Positions 32,149-42,226 of a DNA stretch of 56,525 nt are shown piece after piece. The DNA lies in assembly GCA_030550295.1 (NCBI GenBank), contig JAUQPQ010000003.1, positions 1 through 56,525 on the forward strand. Reading direction: 5' to 3'. How positions within the stretch are numbered: the first letter of the stretch is position 1; each line of letters starts with the position of its first letter. Source of the DNA: Chloroflexota bacterium. GTDB taxonomy: Bacteria; Chloroflexota; Dehalococcoidia; SM23-28-2; HRBIN24. The position numbers were made by a program, and so were the translations under genes. The notes beneath the pieces were generated by a model. It worked only from the letters and a program-made list of their open reading frames with translations, was not told the DNA's origin and ran no database searches.

Positions 32149-32610
32149 ATGAAGCTGATCGTGTCTCATCCTGAGAAGTGTGTAGCTTGTCACCTTTGTG
32201 AAGGGGCCTGCTCGTTGAGACATGAGGGTGCATTCGTCCCTGCCAAGACCAGGATCTGGGTACTGGACCTGGTAGACGAGCAGGTATACGGGGCGTTCAC
32301 ATGCTTCCACTGCCCTGATGCTCCTTGTCTCACCAATTGTCCTACCTATGCCATAAGCCGCGATCCGGAAACGGGCCGCGTGTACGTTAGGGAGGAAAAG
32401 TGTATCGGCTGTAAGATGTGCCTCGTGGCTTGCCCCTTTGGGGTGATGGGCTATCACTTGGACAAGCATGTAGCGCAGAACTGCGACTTGTGCGAGGGCG
32501 ATCCCCAATGCGTGAAAATATGCATCTACGGGGCCCTAGAATACGCAGATAAAGAGCCCTTGCCCTGGGCGACGCGCATGGAAAGGGCTGAGAGCGGGAT
32601 CTTGGTATGA
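32149..32610 (+). CDS. Four-cluster [4Fe-4S] ferredoxin subunit of aldehyde oxidoreductase (AorA-like)
   Basis: A 153-residue polyferredoxin with 16 cysteines in four groups: CVACHLCEGAC, CFHCPDAPCLTNC, CIGCKMCLVAC and CDLCEGDPQCVKIC. This is the fold of DMSO-reductase-type electron-transfer subunits and of AorA in the three-subunit aldehyde oxidoreductase of Aromatoleum, where it wires the tungsten subunit to the FAD subunit. Start ATG 32149 has AAGGGGG 6 bases upstream. The next gene begins 11 bases after its stop, and a further FAD-subunit gene follows. Confidence 0.87.
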   Translation: MKLIVSHPEKCVACHLCEGACSLRHEGAFVPAKTRIWVLDLVDEQVYGAFTCFHCPDAPCLTNCPTYAISRDPETGRVYVREEKCIGCKMCLVACPFGVMGYHLDKHVAQNCDLCEGDPQCVKICIYGALEYADKEPLPWATRMERAESGILV

Positions 32611-32621
32611 AGGAGGGCGGC

Positions 32622-34445
32622 ATGACGTCCGGATGGGCAGGTCAGGTGCTAAGGGTTAACCTCACCCGGGGGGAGATCACTAAAGAGCCCCTGCGCATGG
32701 ACTGGGCCAGGGCCTACATTGGCGGTAGGGGACTAGGTACGAAATACCTGTACGAAGAGATAGATCCTAGGTGCGATCCCTTAGGCCCCTCAAACAAGGT
32801 CATCTTCGCCACGGGGCCCCTTACGGGCACTTACGCCCCCACTGGAGGCCGCTATATGGTTCTGTGTAAGAGCCCCCTTACCGATGCCATCGCCTGCTCC
32901 AATTCGGGTGGCTACTGGGGGCCTGAGCTGAAGTTCGCTGGTTACGACATGGTCATCTTAGAGGGCCAGTCGCCTCGCCCCGTGTACATTTGGATCCACA
33001 ACGATCACGTCGAGATAAGGGACGCCTCTCACGTCTGGGGTAAGACCACTGCCGAAACGGAGGACATCTTACGCGCTGAGACCGACCCACAGGCGCGGGT
33101 GGCAGGAATCGGCCCGGCTGGAGAAAACATGTGCCGTGTGGCCTGCGTCATAAACGACAAATCTCGGGCTGCTGGACGCTCTGGGGTGGGCGCGGCCATG
33201 GGGGCGAAACGGGTGAAGGCCATCGTGGTGAGGGGCACGGGGGCGGTACGGGTGGCTGACCCTGTCCGCTTTTCTCAGGTGGTGATGGACTCCCTCCAGA
33301 TAGTAGCCCAATCGCCAGTGACGTCGGCGGCATTAAGGGGTCTAGGCACTGCCTCCACGGTTGGTTTCACTAATGCCGTGGGGATCTTGCCTACGCGCAA
33401 CTTCCAGCAGGGGCAGTTTGAGGGTGCAAACGCTATCTCCGGTCAGGCCATCGCCCAGTCGGTGCTGGTGCGTAATAAGGGGTGCTACTCCTGCCCAATA
33501 GGATGTGCCAGGGTTACTGAGATCAAAGGCCCTTCCAAATGGCAGGGGAAGGGAGAAGGCCCCGAATACGAGACGATCTTTGGCGTGGGCAGCGACTGTG
33601 GAGTAGGCGACCTCAACGCCATCCTTTACGCCAACTACCTCTGTAACCTCTACGCCGTAGACACCATCTCCGCCGGTGCCACCATCGCTACGGCCATGGA
33701 GCTGGCGGAGAAAGGCTACATCCCCGAGGAGGACCTGGCCGAGTTGCCCTTCGAGCTAAAGTTTGGCAACGCCGATGCCGTGATAGGCTGCCTAGAGCTA
33801 ATGGCATACAGGCGGGGCAAGTTTGGCAACCTTTTGGCCGAGGGAGGATATCGTCTGGCCGAGTACTATGGCCACCCCGAGCTCTTCATGGGCGTAAAGA
33901 AGCAAGAGTTTGCCGCTTATGACCCCAGGGGAGCCAAAGGCATGGGCCTCGGCTACGCTACGTCCAACCGGGGCGCCTGTCACCTAAGAGGCTATTCTAT
34001 GAGCGTCGAGTGGTTTGCTCCCCCCGATCAGCGTCTTGACCCCTTCAGCATCGAGGGGAAGGCAGCTGTTCAGAAGATGTTGCAGGACGCCGCCGCTAGT
34101 GTCGACTCTAGCGGCGTTTGTACCTTCGTCACCTTTGCCCTGACGCCCGACAAGATCTGCGCCCTCTACAACGCCGCCACTGGGGAGACCCTTACCTTAG
34201 AAGACTGGGCCCTCACCGGCGAACGCATCTGGAACATAGAGCGCCTGTTCAACATAGGTGCTGGGCTGGGGCGAAAGGACGACACCCTGCCTCCCAGGAT
34301 GCTGAACGAGCCTTTGACGGGTGGTGCCGTCCCGGGGCAAGTGGTAGAGCTGGAACCTATGCTAGAAGAGTACTATCGCCTACGGGGCTGGGACGAGGAG
34401 GGTCGCCCTACCCAGGAGACTTTGGCCCGATTGGGCCTAGCGTAG
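32622..34445 (+). CDS. Aldehyde ferredoxin oxidoreductase, tungsten subunit (AorB-like)
   Basis: A 607-residue AOR-family enzyme that oxidises aldehydes to acids, or reduces acids, at a tungsten bis-tungstopterin site. The N-terminal domain has GQVLRVNLTRGE and GGRGLGTKYLYEE, then TGPLTGTYAPTGGRY and GPAGENMCRVACVINDK. The [4Fe-4S] ligands are CYSCPIGC at about residues 287-294 and a distal Cys in SSGVCTF near 500. ATG 32622 has AGGAGG 5 bases upstream; an ATG at 32607 overlaps the previous stop. With AorA- and AorC-like partners it is probably NAD(P)H-linked rather than a free ferredoxin enzyme. It is cytoplasmic. Confidence 0.9.
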   Translation: MTSGWAGQVLRVNLTRGEITKEPLRMDWARAYIGGRGLGTKYLYEEIDPRCDPLGPSNKVIFATGPLTGTYAPTGGRYMVLCKSPLTDAIACSNSGGYWGPELKFAGYDMVILEGQSPRPVYIWIHNDHVEIRDASHVWGKTTAETEDILRAETDPQARVAGIGPAGENMCRVACVINDKSRAAGRSGVGAAMGAKRVKAIVVRGTGAVRVADPVRFSQVVMDSLQIVAQSPVTSAALRGLGTASTVGFTNAVGILPTRNFQQGQFEGANAISGQAIAQSVLVRNKGCYSCPIGCARVTEIKGPSKWQGKGEGPEYETIFGVGSDCGVGDLNAILYANYLCNLYAVDTISAGATIATAMELAEKGYIPEEDLAELPFELKFGNADAVIGCLELMAYRRGKFGNLLAEGGYRLAEYYGHPELFMGVKKQEFAAYDPRGAKGMGLGYATSNRGACHLRGYSMSVEWFAPPDQRLDPFSIEGKAAVQKMLQDAAASVDSSGVCTFVTFALTPDKICALYNAATGETLTLEDWALTGERIWNIERLFNIGAGLGRKDDTLPPRMLNEPLTGGAVPGQVVELEPMLEEYYRLRGWDEEGRPTQETLARLGLA

Positions 34446-34455
34446 GAGGTAAGAG

Positions 34456-35730
34456 GTGGCCAGGTACGTCATCTTGGGAGCTTCTGCCGCAGGCCTTGCG
34501 GCCTTAGAGGCCATCAGGGAACGGGATCCGGACGGGGAGATTGTGATGGTCTCTAAGGAGCCCCCGCCATGTTATTCGCGGGTGGCCCTTCCCTACTTAT
34601 TGGCCGGGGAAAAGAACTTGGGCCAAATCACCCTCCGGGCAGACGACTACTTCCGGGCCAAGAGGGTGGAAACGATCTGGGGCAAAGGGGCTGTAGCGCT
34701 GGATGCTCAGGCCCGACAGGTTAGGCTAGAAGATGGCCAGAATCTCCCCTATGACAAGCTACTTATCGCTACTGGCTCTCGACCACGCATCCCCCCCATC
34801 CAGGGCATCGAGGAAGCTGACGTATGCTACCACTGGACCTTGGCCGATGCCCGCAAGATCGAGGAAAAGGCGCAAAAGGCGCGGGACTGCTTCGTCATCG
34901 GTGCTGGCTTTATAAGCCTGCTCACCATCAACGCCCTCGTCAAGAGATCATCCCTTAAGTTCACCGTGGTAGAGGTGGCGGGACGGGTGATGCCCCAGCT
35001 CTTGGACCAGGGCGGCGCTAGCCTCCTAGAGGAGGTGATGCGGCGCCAGGGCATAGAGCTTCTCCTAAACGACACTGCCGCCTCGGTGGAACGAAGGGGA
35101 GATGGACGCTACAGCATACGATTGTCCAGCGGTAGGACGTACGAAGCAGATATAGTCATCTGCGGCACAGGGGTGGAGCCAAACATCGAGTTCCTCCGAG
35201 GATCAAACCTAGACATAGGACGCGGGATACGTACGAGTGAACGCCAGGAGACTAATTTGCCTGGGGTCTACGCCGCAGGCGACTGCGCTGAGACGCGTGA
35301 CTTCCAGACAGGGGCACCCGTCATCCACGCCATCTGGCCCACAGCTGTGGAGCAGGGGCAAGTAGCAGGGGCCAACATGGCAGGCGACAACCTTTCATAC
35401 CCAGGGAGCCTCAGCTGGAACGTGACGGAGCTGTTCGGCCTCACCTGTGCGTCCATTGGGGAGTTCCAAGAGAGGCCGGGCCTAGAGCCCATCGTCATGG
35501 AGGACCGGGCAGTGGGCCTGTATCGGAAGATCTTGCTGGATAGCGAGGGGAAGGCGGCAGGGGTCGTGCTGGTGGGCCGCCCCAGCGATGCTCAGGAGTT
35601 GGGGGTTTTGCAGGCAGCGATCCGCAGAGGAACCAAACTAGCGCGCTGGAAGGATCACCTGGCCCACGATCGTGCTGCCTTTGGGCTGATCGCGTTCGAT
35701 GCCCTGCGGGCGGGGCTAGCTAAGCGGTAG
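34456..35730 (+). CDS. FAD/NAD(P)-dependent oxidoreductase subunit (AorC-like)
   Basis: A 424-residue two-dinucleotide-fold protein of the NADH oxidase/nitrite reductase large-subunit style. It has the FAD motif ILGASAAGLAALEAI, PPPCYSRVALPYLLAGE, the ATGSRPRIPPI turn, the NAD fold FVIGAGFISLLTINAL and the second FAD block GVYAAGDCAETRD. In Aromatoleum aldehyde oxidoreductase a subunit of this type and size gives NAD+ or viologen dependence. The GTG start is preceded by AGGAGG. It is the third gene of the operon, 10 bases after the AOR stop, and is followed by a MoaD-like gene after 2 bases. Confidence 0.88.
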   Translation: MARYVILGASAAGLAALEAIRERDPDGEIVMVSKEPPPCYSRVALPYLLAGEKNLGQITLRADDYFRAKRVETIWGKGAVALDAQARQVRLEDGQNLPYDKLLIATGSRPRIPPIQGIEEADVCYHWTLADARKIEEKAQKARDCFVIGAGFISLLTINALVKRSSLKFTVVEVAGRVMPQLLDQGGASLLEEVMRRQGIELLLNDTAASVERRGDGRYSIRLSSGRTYEADIVICGTGVEPNIEFLRGSNLDIGRGIRTSERQETNLPGVYAAGDCAETRDFQTGAPVIHAIWPTAVEQGQVAGANMAGDNLSYPGSLSWNVTELFGLTCASIGEFQERPGLEPIVMEDRAVGLYRKILLDSEGKAAGVVLVGRPSDAQELGVLQAAIRRGTKLARWKDHLAHDRAAFGLIAFDALRAGLAKR

Positions 35731-35732
35731 CC

Positions 35733-35975
35733 ATGAAGGTGACGATAGAGCTGCAGGCCTATCTAGACCGATATTCGCCCGTAGGTGACCCCCACTTCCA
35801 GGTGGATTTACCCAACGGCGCCACTGTAGAAGGCCTCTTGCGCCACCTGGGCATTCCAGATGATATGGCCCAGGTGATCATCGTTAACAACCAGAACGTA
35901 GGCTTCGAGCATCCCCTAAAAGAGGGGGATCACGTTATCCTGATACCGCCCCTGGCAGGCGGTGGCCAAGGCTAG
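35733..35975 (+). CDS. MoaD/ThiS-family sulfur carrier-like protein
   Basis: An 80-residue ubiquitin-like protein: VTIELQAYLDRYSP start, GATVEGLLRHLGI helix, VIIVNNQNVGFEHPL and the end VILIPPLAGGGQG. MoaD brings sulfur for the dithiolene of the pterin cofactor, and such genes often stand in AOR operons. The active tail should end in Gly-Gly; here the last residues are GGGQG, two or three beyond the normal end, so the tail is either processed or the protein works in another way. It is the last gene of the AOR operon and overlaps the opposing Rieske gene by four bases. Confidence 0.83.
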   Translation: MKVTIELQAYLDRYSPVGDPHFQVDLPNGATVEGLLRHLGIPDDMAQVIIVNNQNVGFEHPLKEGDHVILIPPLAGGGQG

Positions 35976-36280
35976 CGCACCAGGTAAATATCGCCCCCCT
36001 CCACCTTCAGGGTGTAGGTGGGTATAGGGCGCGATGGAGGAGGGGCTGCAACTTCCCCAGTCTTTACGTTGAACTGGCCACGGTGCCATGGGCACTCCAC
36101 CACCTCACCTTTCAATTCCCCCTCTGCTAATGGCCCTCCCCGGTGGGTACACTTGTTGGCGAAGGCGAAGAATTGCCCTCCTATGTTTGCCACAACCACC
36201 TCTTCCCCCTCAACCTCCACCAGCTTCATTTCGCCCGGAGGGATTTCCGCTGTGGAGGCTATCTTGATCTCTTGGGCCAT
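35972..36280 (-). CDS. Rieske [2Fe-2S] ferredoxin
   Basis: A 102-residue small Rieske protein. Cluster ligands are CTHRGGPLAEG (Cys, His) and CPWHRGQFN (Cys, His) with normal spacing. It is soluble, with no signal or membrane segment, like the NirD- or dioxygenase-type ferredoxins. It could carry electrons for an oxygenase or the nearby oxidoreductases, but it is transcribed away from its neighbour genes and no partner is evident. A TATAAT is present on the minus strand at 36324-36329 without a good -35 box. Confidence 0.87.
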   Translation of the reverse strand: MAQEIKIASTAEIPPGEMKLVEVEGEEVVVANIGGQFFAFANKCTHRGGPLAEGELKGEVVECPWHRGQFNVKTGEVAAPPPSRPIPTYTLKVEGGDIYLVR

Positions 36281-36404
36281 GACGAACCTCCTGCGCCTTA
36301 GGCTAAGATTGAAGTCAGTAAAAATTATACGGCCCCCCTCATGGCAAACGGAACGGATTGCCTGAAAATATAGGCGTCCTTAAGATGCCTAAGGGGGTGA
36401 GAGA

Positions 36405-37253
36405 GTGGCCTTCTCTACGGTGCTCCTGGAGATAAATGGGCCTATAGCCCGCATAACCCTTAACCGCCCCGAGCGCCTCAACGCTATCAACCGCCAGATG
36501 ATCAGGGAATTGGCAGAAGCTATATCGACTGCCAATGCCGATGGCCAGGTCAAAGTGATCATCCTTTCGGGGGCGGGGAGGGCCTTCTGTGCAGGCTACG
36601 ACCTACAATGGGCCACCGCCACGGAAGAGGAGACGCAAGAGGCGAGGGGTGGTGTATGGGATCCCGTGGCCGATTACCTGGCCATGTGGCAGAACGTGCG
36701 CACCTTTATGGCCCTTTGGGAGTCCCCCAAACCTACCATCGCCCAAGTCCATGGCTGGTGCGTTGGTGGCGGCACCGATTTGGCCCTCTGCTGCGACCTC
36801 ATCTTTGTAGCCGAGGATGCCCAGATAGGTTATCCTCCTGCCCGCGTCTGGGGGCAGCCTACAACGGTGATGTGGGTATATCGTCTGGGCCTTGAACACG
36901 CCAAAAGGCTTATGCTTTCTGGTCAGCCCTTGTCTGGGAAGGAGGCAGTTCAAGTTGGGTTGGCATCCGCTGCCTTCCCACCTTCTCAGCTTGCCCAAGG
37001 AGTAGAAGCCTATGCCCACCGTTTGGCCACTATACCCCTAAGCCAGCTGGTGATGAGCAAGCTCTTAGTCAACCAGGCGTATGAGAACATGGGGCTGCGC
37101 ACCACCCAAATCTTGGGCACATTCATGGACGGTATCGCCCGTCATACCCCGGAGGGGATCGACTGGCGCCGGACCGTGATCAAGGAGGGGCTAAGAGAGG
37201 CGCTACGCCGTCGCGATGAGCCCTTTGGTGACTACTCCTTCTCCCGTCGTTAG
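36405..37253 (+). CDS. Enoyl-CoA hydratase/isomerase family protein
   Basis: A 282-residue crotonase family member: GAGRAFCAGYDLQWA and HGWCVGGGTDLAL form the oxyanion hole. The substrate region YPPARVWGQPTTVMWVYRLG is of the type seen in less typical crotonases and lacks an obvious pair of hydratase glutamates, so hydration is not certain. GTG 36405 follows GGGGGTGAGAG. It stands alone between the Rieske gene and the pyr operon leader. It is clearly different from the hydratases at 2.4 and 20.5 kb. Confidence 0.84.
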   Translation: MAFSTVLLEINGPIARITLNRPERLNAINRQMIRELAEAISTANADGQVKVIILSGAGRAFCAGYDLQWATATEEETQEARGGVWDPVADYLAMWQNVRTFMALWESPKPTIAQVHGWCVGGGTDLALCCDLIFVAEDAQIGYPPARVWGQPTTVMWVYRLGLEHAKRLMLSGQPLSGKEAVQVGLASAAFPPSQLAQGVEAYAHRLATIPLSQLVMSKLLVNQAYENMGLRTTQILGTFMDGIARHTPEGIDWRRTVIKEGLREALRRRDEPFGDYSFSRR

Positions 37254-37599
37254 GCTGTAGGGTCCCTTATAGCTTCGCCACCAGCGCCTATCATGGGTTG
37301 CCATCTGCCTTGGTGGGGGCTAACGCTTTGCTATTTTATGAAAGCCATCGAGGCCCTAGGCTTGTTGAGGGATTATGGGCCATCTCTTTCTGGCTAGCTA
37401 GTTGCCGTCACGTTTAACCGCGGTACTCTCAAGCAACGTTATGCGCGAGAGATGAGAGAAGGTGATCTTCATGGCCCAAGGACGACCCTTTTATGATGTG
37501 GGGAACTGATCCGCCAACAACGCTCAGCAGTGGCCTGGGTTGCAGCCGGACGCTATGACGTGCTAAGGTAATAAAGAGACGCCTGCCCCTGTTCGACCT

Positions 37600-37625
37600 T
37601 TAAGTCGGTCCTGTGAGGCCGACAA
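37600..37625 (+). promoter_or_regulatory. PyrR-binding RNA element
   Basis: GTCGG (37604-37608) and CCGAC (37619-37623) pair around the loop TCCTGTGAGG, which fits the Bacillus PyrR anti-antiterminator loop (TCCNGNGAGG). It lies 90 bases before pyrR and ahead of a G+C-rich hairpin, the normal order of a UMP-sensing attenuator. Confidence 0.75.
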
Positions 37626-37646
37626 GGGAGACGGGGAATTTGATAG

Positions 37647-39284
<1,638 letters not shown>

Positions 39285-39288
<4 letters not shown>

Positions 39289-40601
39289 GTTCCATCGCTA
39301 TCCGTGGCGGCCACATCCTGGATCCCTCTCAGGGTCTGGACATCGTGGCTGATCTCCTAATCGTCGAAGGGCGCATCGCCGCTGTCGGGCCTGATGCGGG
39401 TGCCGATGTTCGTGAGGTCATCGACGCCTCGGGCCTTCTGGTGCTGCCCGGGCTGGTAGACATCCACTGTCACTTACGAGAGCCAGGCCTGGAACATAAA
39501 GAGACCATTGAGACAGGCGCTTTGGCTGCCGTGCGCGGAGGTTTCACCACCGTCTGCTGTATGCCCAATACTGAGCCTCCATTGGACAGTGCCCCAACAA
39601 TTAGGTGGCTACAGGGGAGGGTCTCCCAAGTGGGGCTAGTGCGCGTTTTGCCCATCGCCTGCGTAACAAGGGGACGACGCGGAAAAGAACTTGCAGACCT
39701 GATCGAGCTGGCCGAGGCAGGGGCTGTGGCCTTCAGCGACGATGGTGAGCCAGTGGCCGAGCCACAACTTTTGCGTCTTGCCCTCCAATATGCCTCGGTC
39801 CTTGGCCTTCCCATCGTCGAGCACTGTGAGGATAAGTCCCTCAGCGCTGGCGGCGTCATGCACGAGGGGTGGGTAGCAACCCGCTTAGGCCTAAAAGGGA
39901 TCCCCCCAGCTGCCGAAGAGGCAGCTGTCGCCCGCGCCATCGCCCTGTGTGCAGAAACGGGAGGCCGTTTGCACCTTGCCCACATCAGCACGGCCGGCTC
40001 TGTGGGCTGGTTACGGTTGGCCAAGGCTCAAGGGATCCCCATAAGCGCCGAGGTTACCCCCCACCACCTCTGCCTCACTCACGAAATCATCATGGGCGAG
40101 GGAGGGGTTCCTGGTGGACTCCTCTACGATACCAATGCCAAGGTAAACCCTCCCCTACGCCCTCGTGCCGATGCTGACGCCTGCGTAGCAGCCTTGGCTG
40201 AGGGCGCCATAGACTGTATAGCTACCGACCATGCCCCACACTCAGTCGAGGAGAAGCTGTGCGAGTTCGATTTGGCTGCCTTTGGCATCTCCAGCCTGGA
40301 GACGGCTTTGGCCCTTTGCCTCTCGCTAGTACATCAGGGCCGTGTGTCCCTTGGGCGGCTGATAGAGGCTATGACTATAGGGCCAGTGCGGGCGCTAGGG
40401 CTTCACCGCCATGTGCCCGGACTAGGTACGCTGGCGGTGGGTGCACCAGGGGACGTAACCATCGTCGACCCTGAGAGGGAGTGGAGGGTTGAGCCGGACT
40501 GTTTCGCAAGTAAGGGGAAGAATACCCCCCTGGCTGGGCGTACCTTGCGGGGGAAGGTGGTGTGCACCATATACGGTGGCAAGGTGGTATGGAAAGAATG
40601 A
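39285..40601 (+). CDS. pyrC: Dihydroorotase
   Basis: A 438-residue class I amidohydrolase dihydroorotase. Zinc ligands are in LVDIHCHLREPGLEHKE, with His in PIVEHCEDKSL and LAHISTAGS, and the Asp in IATDHAPHSVEEK. It closes carbamoyl aspartate to dihydroorotate. The ATG overlaps the pyrB stop (ATGA). The start of the protein, IAIRGGHILDPSQG, is the normal beta-sandwich. Its end overlaps the carA start. Confidence 0.95.
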
Positions 40602-41707
40602 GGCGAAGGGCCTTCTTAGTCCTAGAGGATGGCACCGTCTTCACAGGACGGCCCTTTGGCGCCATAGGCCAGGCCTATGGCGAGGTGGTCTTCTCCACAG
40701 CTATGACCGGCTACCAGGAGATGCTTACCGACCCCTCCTATGCTGGCCAGATTCTGGTGCTTACCTACCCGTTGGTGGGTAACTACGGGATCAACCGCCA
40801 AGATGTGGAGTCATCGCGTATCCAAGTGCGGGCCCTAGTGGTGCGGGACGCGTGTAGCATTCCTTCTCACTGGGCCTCAGAGATGACCCTTCACGAGTAC
40901 CTCGCCTCTCAGGGGGTGCCTGGCCTAGAAGGGGTTGACACCCGTGCCCTGACCAGACGCCTCCGCATTCATGGCGTCATGATGGGTGCCATCGCCATTG
41001 ATGAATCGCCCGAGGAGGCGCTGGCTCGGCTGCGATCCATGCCGCGCTATGGCACCACCGATCTGGTCAAGGAGGTCACTGCGAAAGAAGGATACCTGTG
41101 GCCCGAGCCGGCTGCACCCCGCTATCACGTTGTGGTGGTGGACGCTGGCGTAAAGTTCAACATTATGCGCCTATTGAGAGAGAGGGGCTGCCGTGTCACC
41201 GTGGTGCCCGCCACCACTTCAACTGAAGGGCTGCAGACTCTTGCCCCTGACGGCCTTCTCCTCTCCCCGGGGCCTGGTGATCCTGCCCTGCTGGACTACC
41301 TTGTGGAGGCGGTGCGGCCTCTTCTGGGGAAGGTGCCGGTGCTGGGCATCTGCCTAGGCCATCAGGTCATCGGTCGTGCCTTCGGCGGGCGTACCTTTAA
41401 GCTCAAGTTTGGCCACCGGGGAGCGAACCACCCAGTGAAGGATCTGCTCTCTGGGCGAGTGTTTATCACCTCCCAGAACCACGGATATGCTGTCGACCCC
41501 GAGGGCCTACGAGACGGCATCCAGGTGTGGCAGGTGCATCTGAACGACGGTACCGTAGAGGGGCTTTACCATCCGGAGCTGCCCATTATAACCATCCAGT
41601 ACCATGCCGAGGCCTCTCCAGGCCCTCTCGACAACACGTACGTCTTCGACACTTTCCTGGAGATGATGCGGTCTTGGAAGGGGGGAAGATGGGAACCCTT
41701 AAGGTGA
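40598..41707 (+). CDS. carA: Carbamoyl-phosphate synthase small (glutaminase) subunit
   Basis: A 369-residue CarA. The N-terminal domain shows FGAIGQAYGEVVFSTAMTGYQE and EGVDTRALTRRLR, and the class I glutamine amidotransferase has the nucleophile in LGICLGHQVIGRAF and the His/Glu pair in QYHAEASPGP. It supplies ammonia to CarB. ATG 40598 overlaps the pyrC stop; ATG 40589 and a GTG at 40562 are also in frame but are inside pyrC. It overlaps the acetyltransferase gene by 19 bases. Confidence 0.94.
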   Translation: MRRRAFLVLEDGTVFTGRPFGAIGQAYGEVVFSTAMTGYQEMLTDPSYAGQILVLTYPLVGNYGINRQDVESSRIQVRALVVRDACSIPSHWASEMTLHEYLASQGVPGLEGVDTRALTRRLRIHGVMMGAIAIDESPEEALARLRSMPRYGTTDLVKEVTAKEGYLWPEPAAPRYHVVVVDAGVKFNIMRLLRERGCRVTVVPATTSTEGLQTLAPDGLLLSPGPGDPALLDYLVEAVRPLLGKVPVLGICLGHQVIGRAFGGRTFKLKFGHRGANHPVKDLLSGRVFITSQNHGYAVDPEGLRDGIQVWQVHLNDGTVEGLYHPELPIITIQYHAEASPGPLDNTYVFDTFLEMMRSWKGGRWEPLR

Positions 41708-42147
41708 GAAAGGCCACGGTAGCCGATGCCCCAGCCATCGCCCATATCGCCGAGGAGATCGTGCGGGAATTGGGGCCCGAGGCATCGGCCCTTGAAGCCC
41801 CCGTAACCCCAGAGGCCATAGCTAGGCGGATACGCAGCTATCAAGGGAAAGGCGCCATGTTCGTTGCCATGCTGGGGAGGAGGCGGATAGGGTTCGCTGC
41901 CCTGGAGCCTGCCTCCGGCGAGAAGGAGACCTTAGTTTTGGGAGTATGGGTTCTTGCTCCCTACCGCCGACAAGGAATAGGTACCCAATTGGCCTTGGCT
42001 GCTATAGAGAAGGCCAGGTCACTGGGGGCGCATCGCTTGCGTGGCACCATACCCCAGGGGAACGAGCCTGCCCTTAGCTTCTTCGGTGAGTTGGGAGCCC
42101 TGGCCCAGGCAGTCGCTGGTGGCATGGCATACGAGCTCCCCATCTGA
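41689..42147 (+). CDS. GNAT-family N-acetyltransferase inside the pyr operon
   Basis: A 152-residue acetyltransferase: VRKATVADAPAIAHIAEEI start, then the acetyl-CoA loop LGVWVLAPYRRQGIGTQLA (R/QxxGxG/A) and LGAHRLRGTIPQGNEPALSFF. It lies between carA and carB, overlapping carA by 19 bases, so it is expressed with the pathway. The acceptor is unknown; a protein or amino-group target linked to carbamoyl phosphate or arginine metabolism is possible but not shown. ATG 41689 was chosen because GGGGGGAAG precedes it. Confidence 0.85.
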   Translation: MGTLKVRKATVADAPAIAHIAEEIVRELGPEASALEAPVTPEAIARRIRSYQGKGAMFVAMLGRRRIGFAALEPASGEKETLVLGVWVLAPYRRQGIGTQLALAAIEKARSLGAHRLRGTIPQGNEPALSFFGELGALAQAVAGGMAYELPI

Positions 42148-42166
42148 AAGAAAAGAAGGCTGCGTT

Positions 42167-42226
42167 ATGAAAAGGCGGCAAATACCCAGGTGCAGGAGAT
42201 GGCGGGAGAGGTATCTAAGGTCCTAA
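42167..42226 (+). CDS. Possible arginine-rich leader peptide overlapping the carB start
   Basis: A 19-codon frame starts at an ATG with AGAAGG 7 bases upstream, a better ribosome site than that of carB itself. It reads [19 protein letters not shown]: 8 of 19 residues are arginine. It ends inside carB (TAA 42224-42226) in another frame. CarB makes carbamoyl phosphate for both pyrimidines and arginine, so an arginine-sensing leader is conceivable. The purine-rich DNA alone can also give arginine codons, and a frameshift that hides the true carB N-terminus is another reading. Confidence 0.35.
   Translation: MKRRQIPRCRRWRERYLRS

Noticed and set aside
37471-37585. Short open frames in the pyr leader as a gene remnant
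   Set aside because: The pieces are 12-25 codons long in different frames, without recognisable similarity. I could not support a pseudogene.
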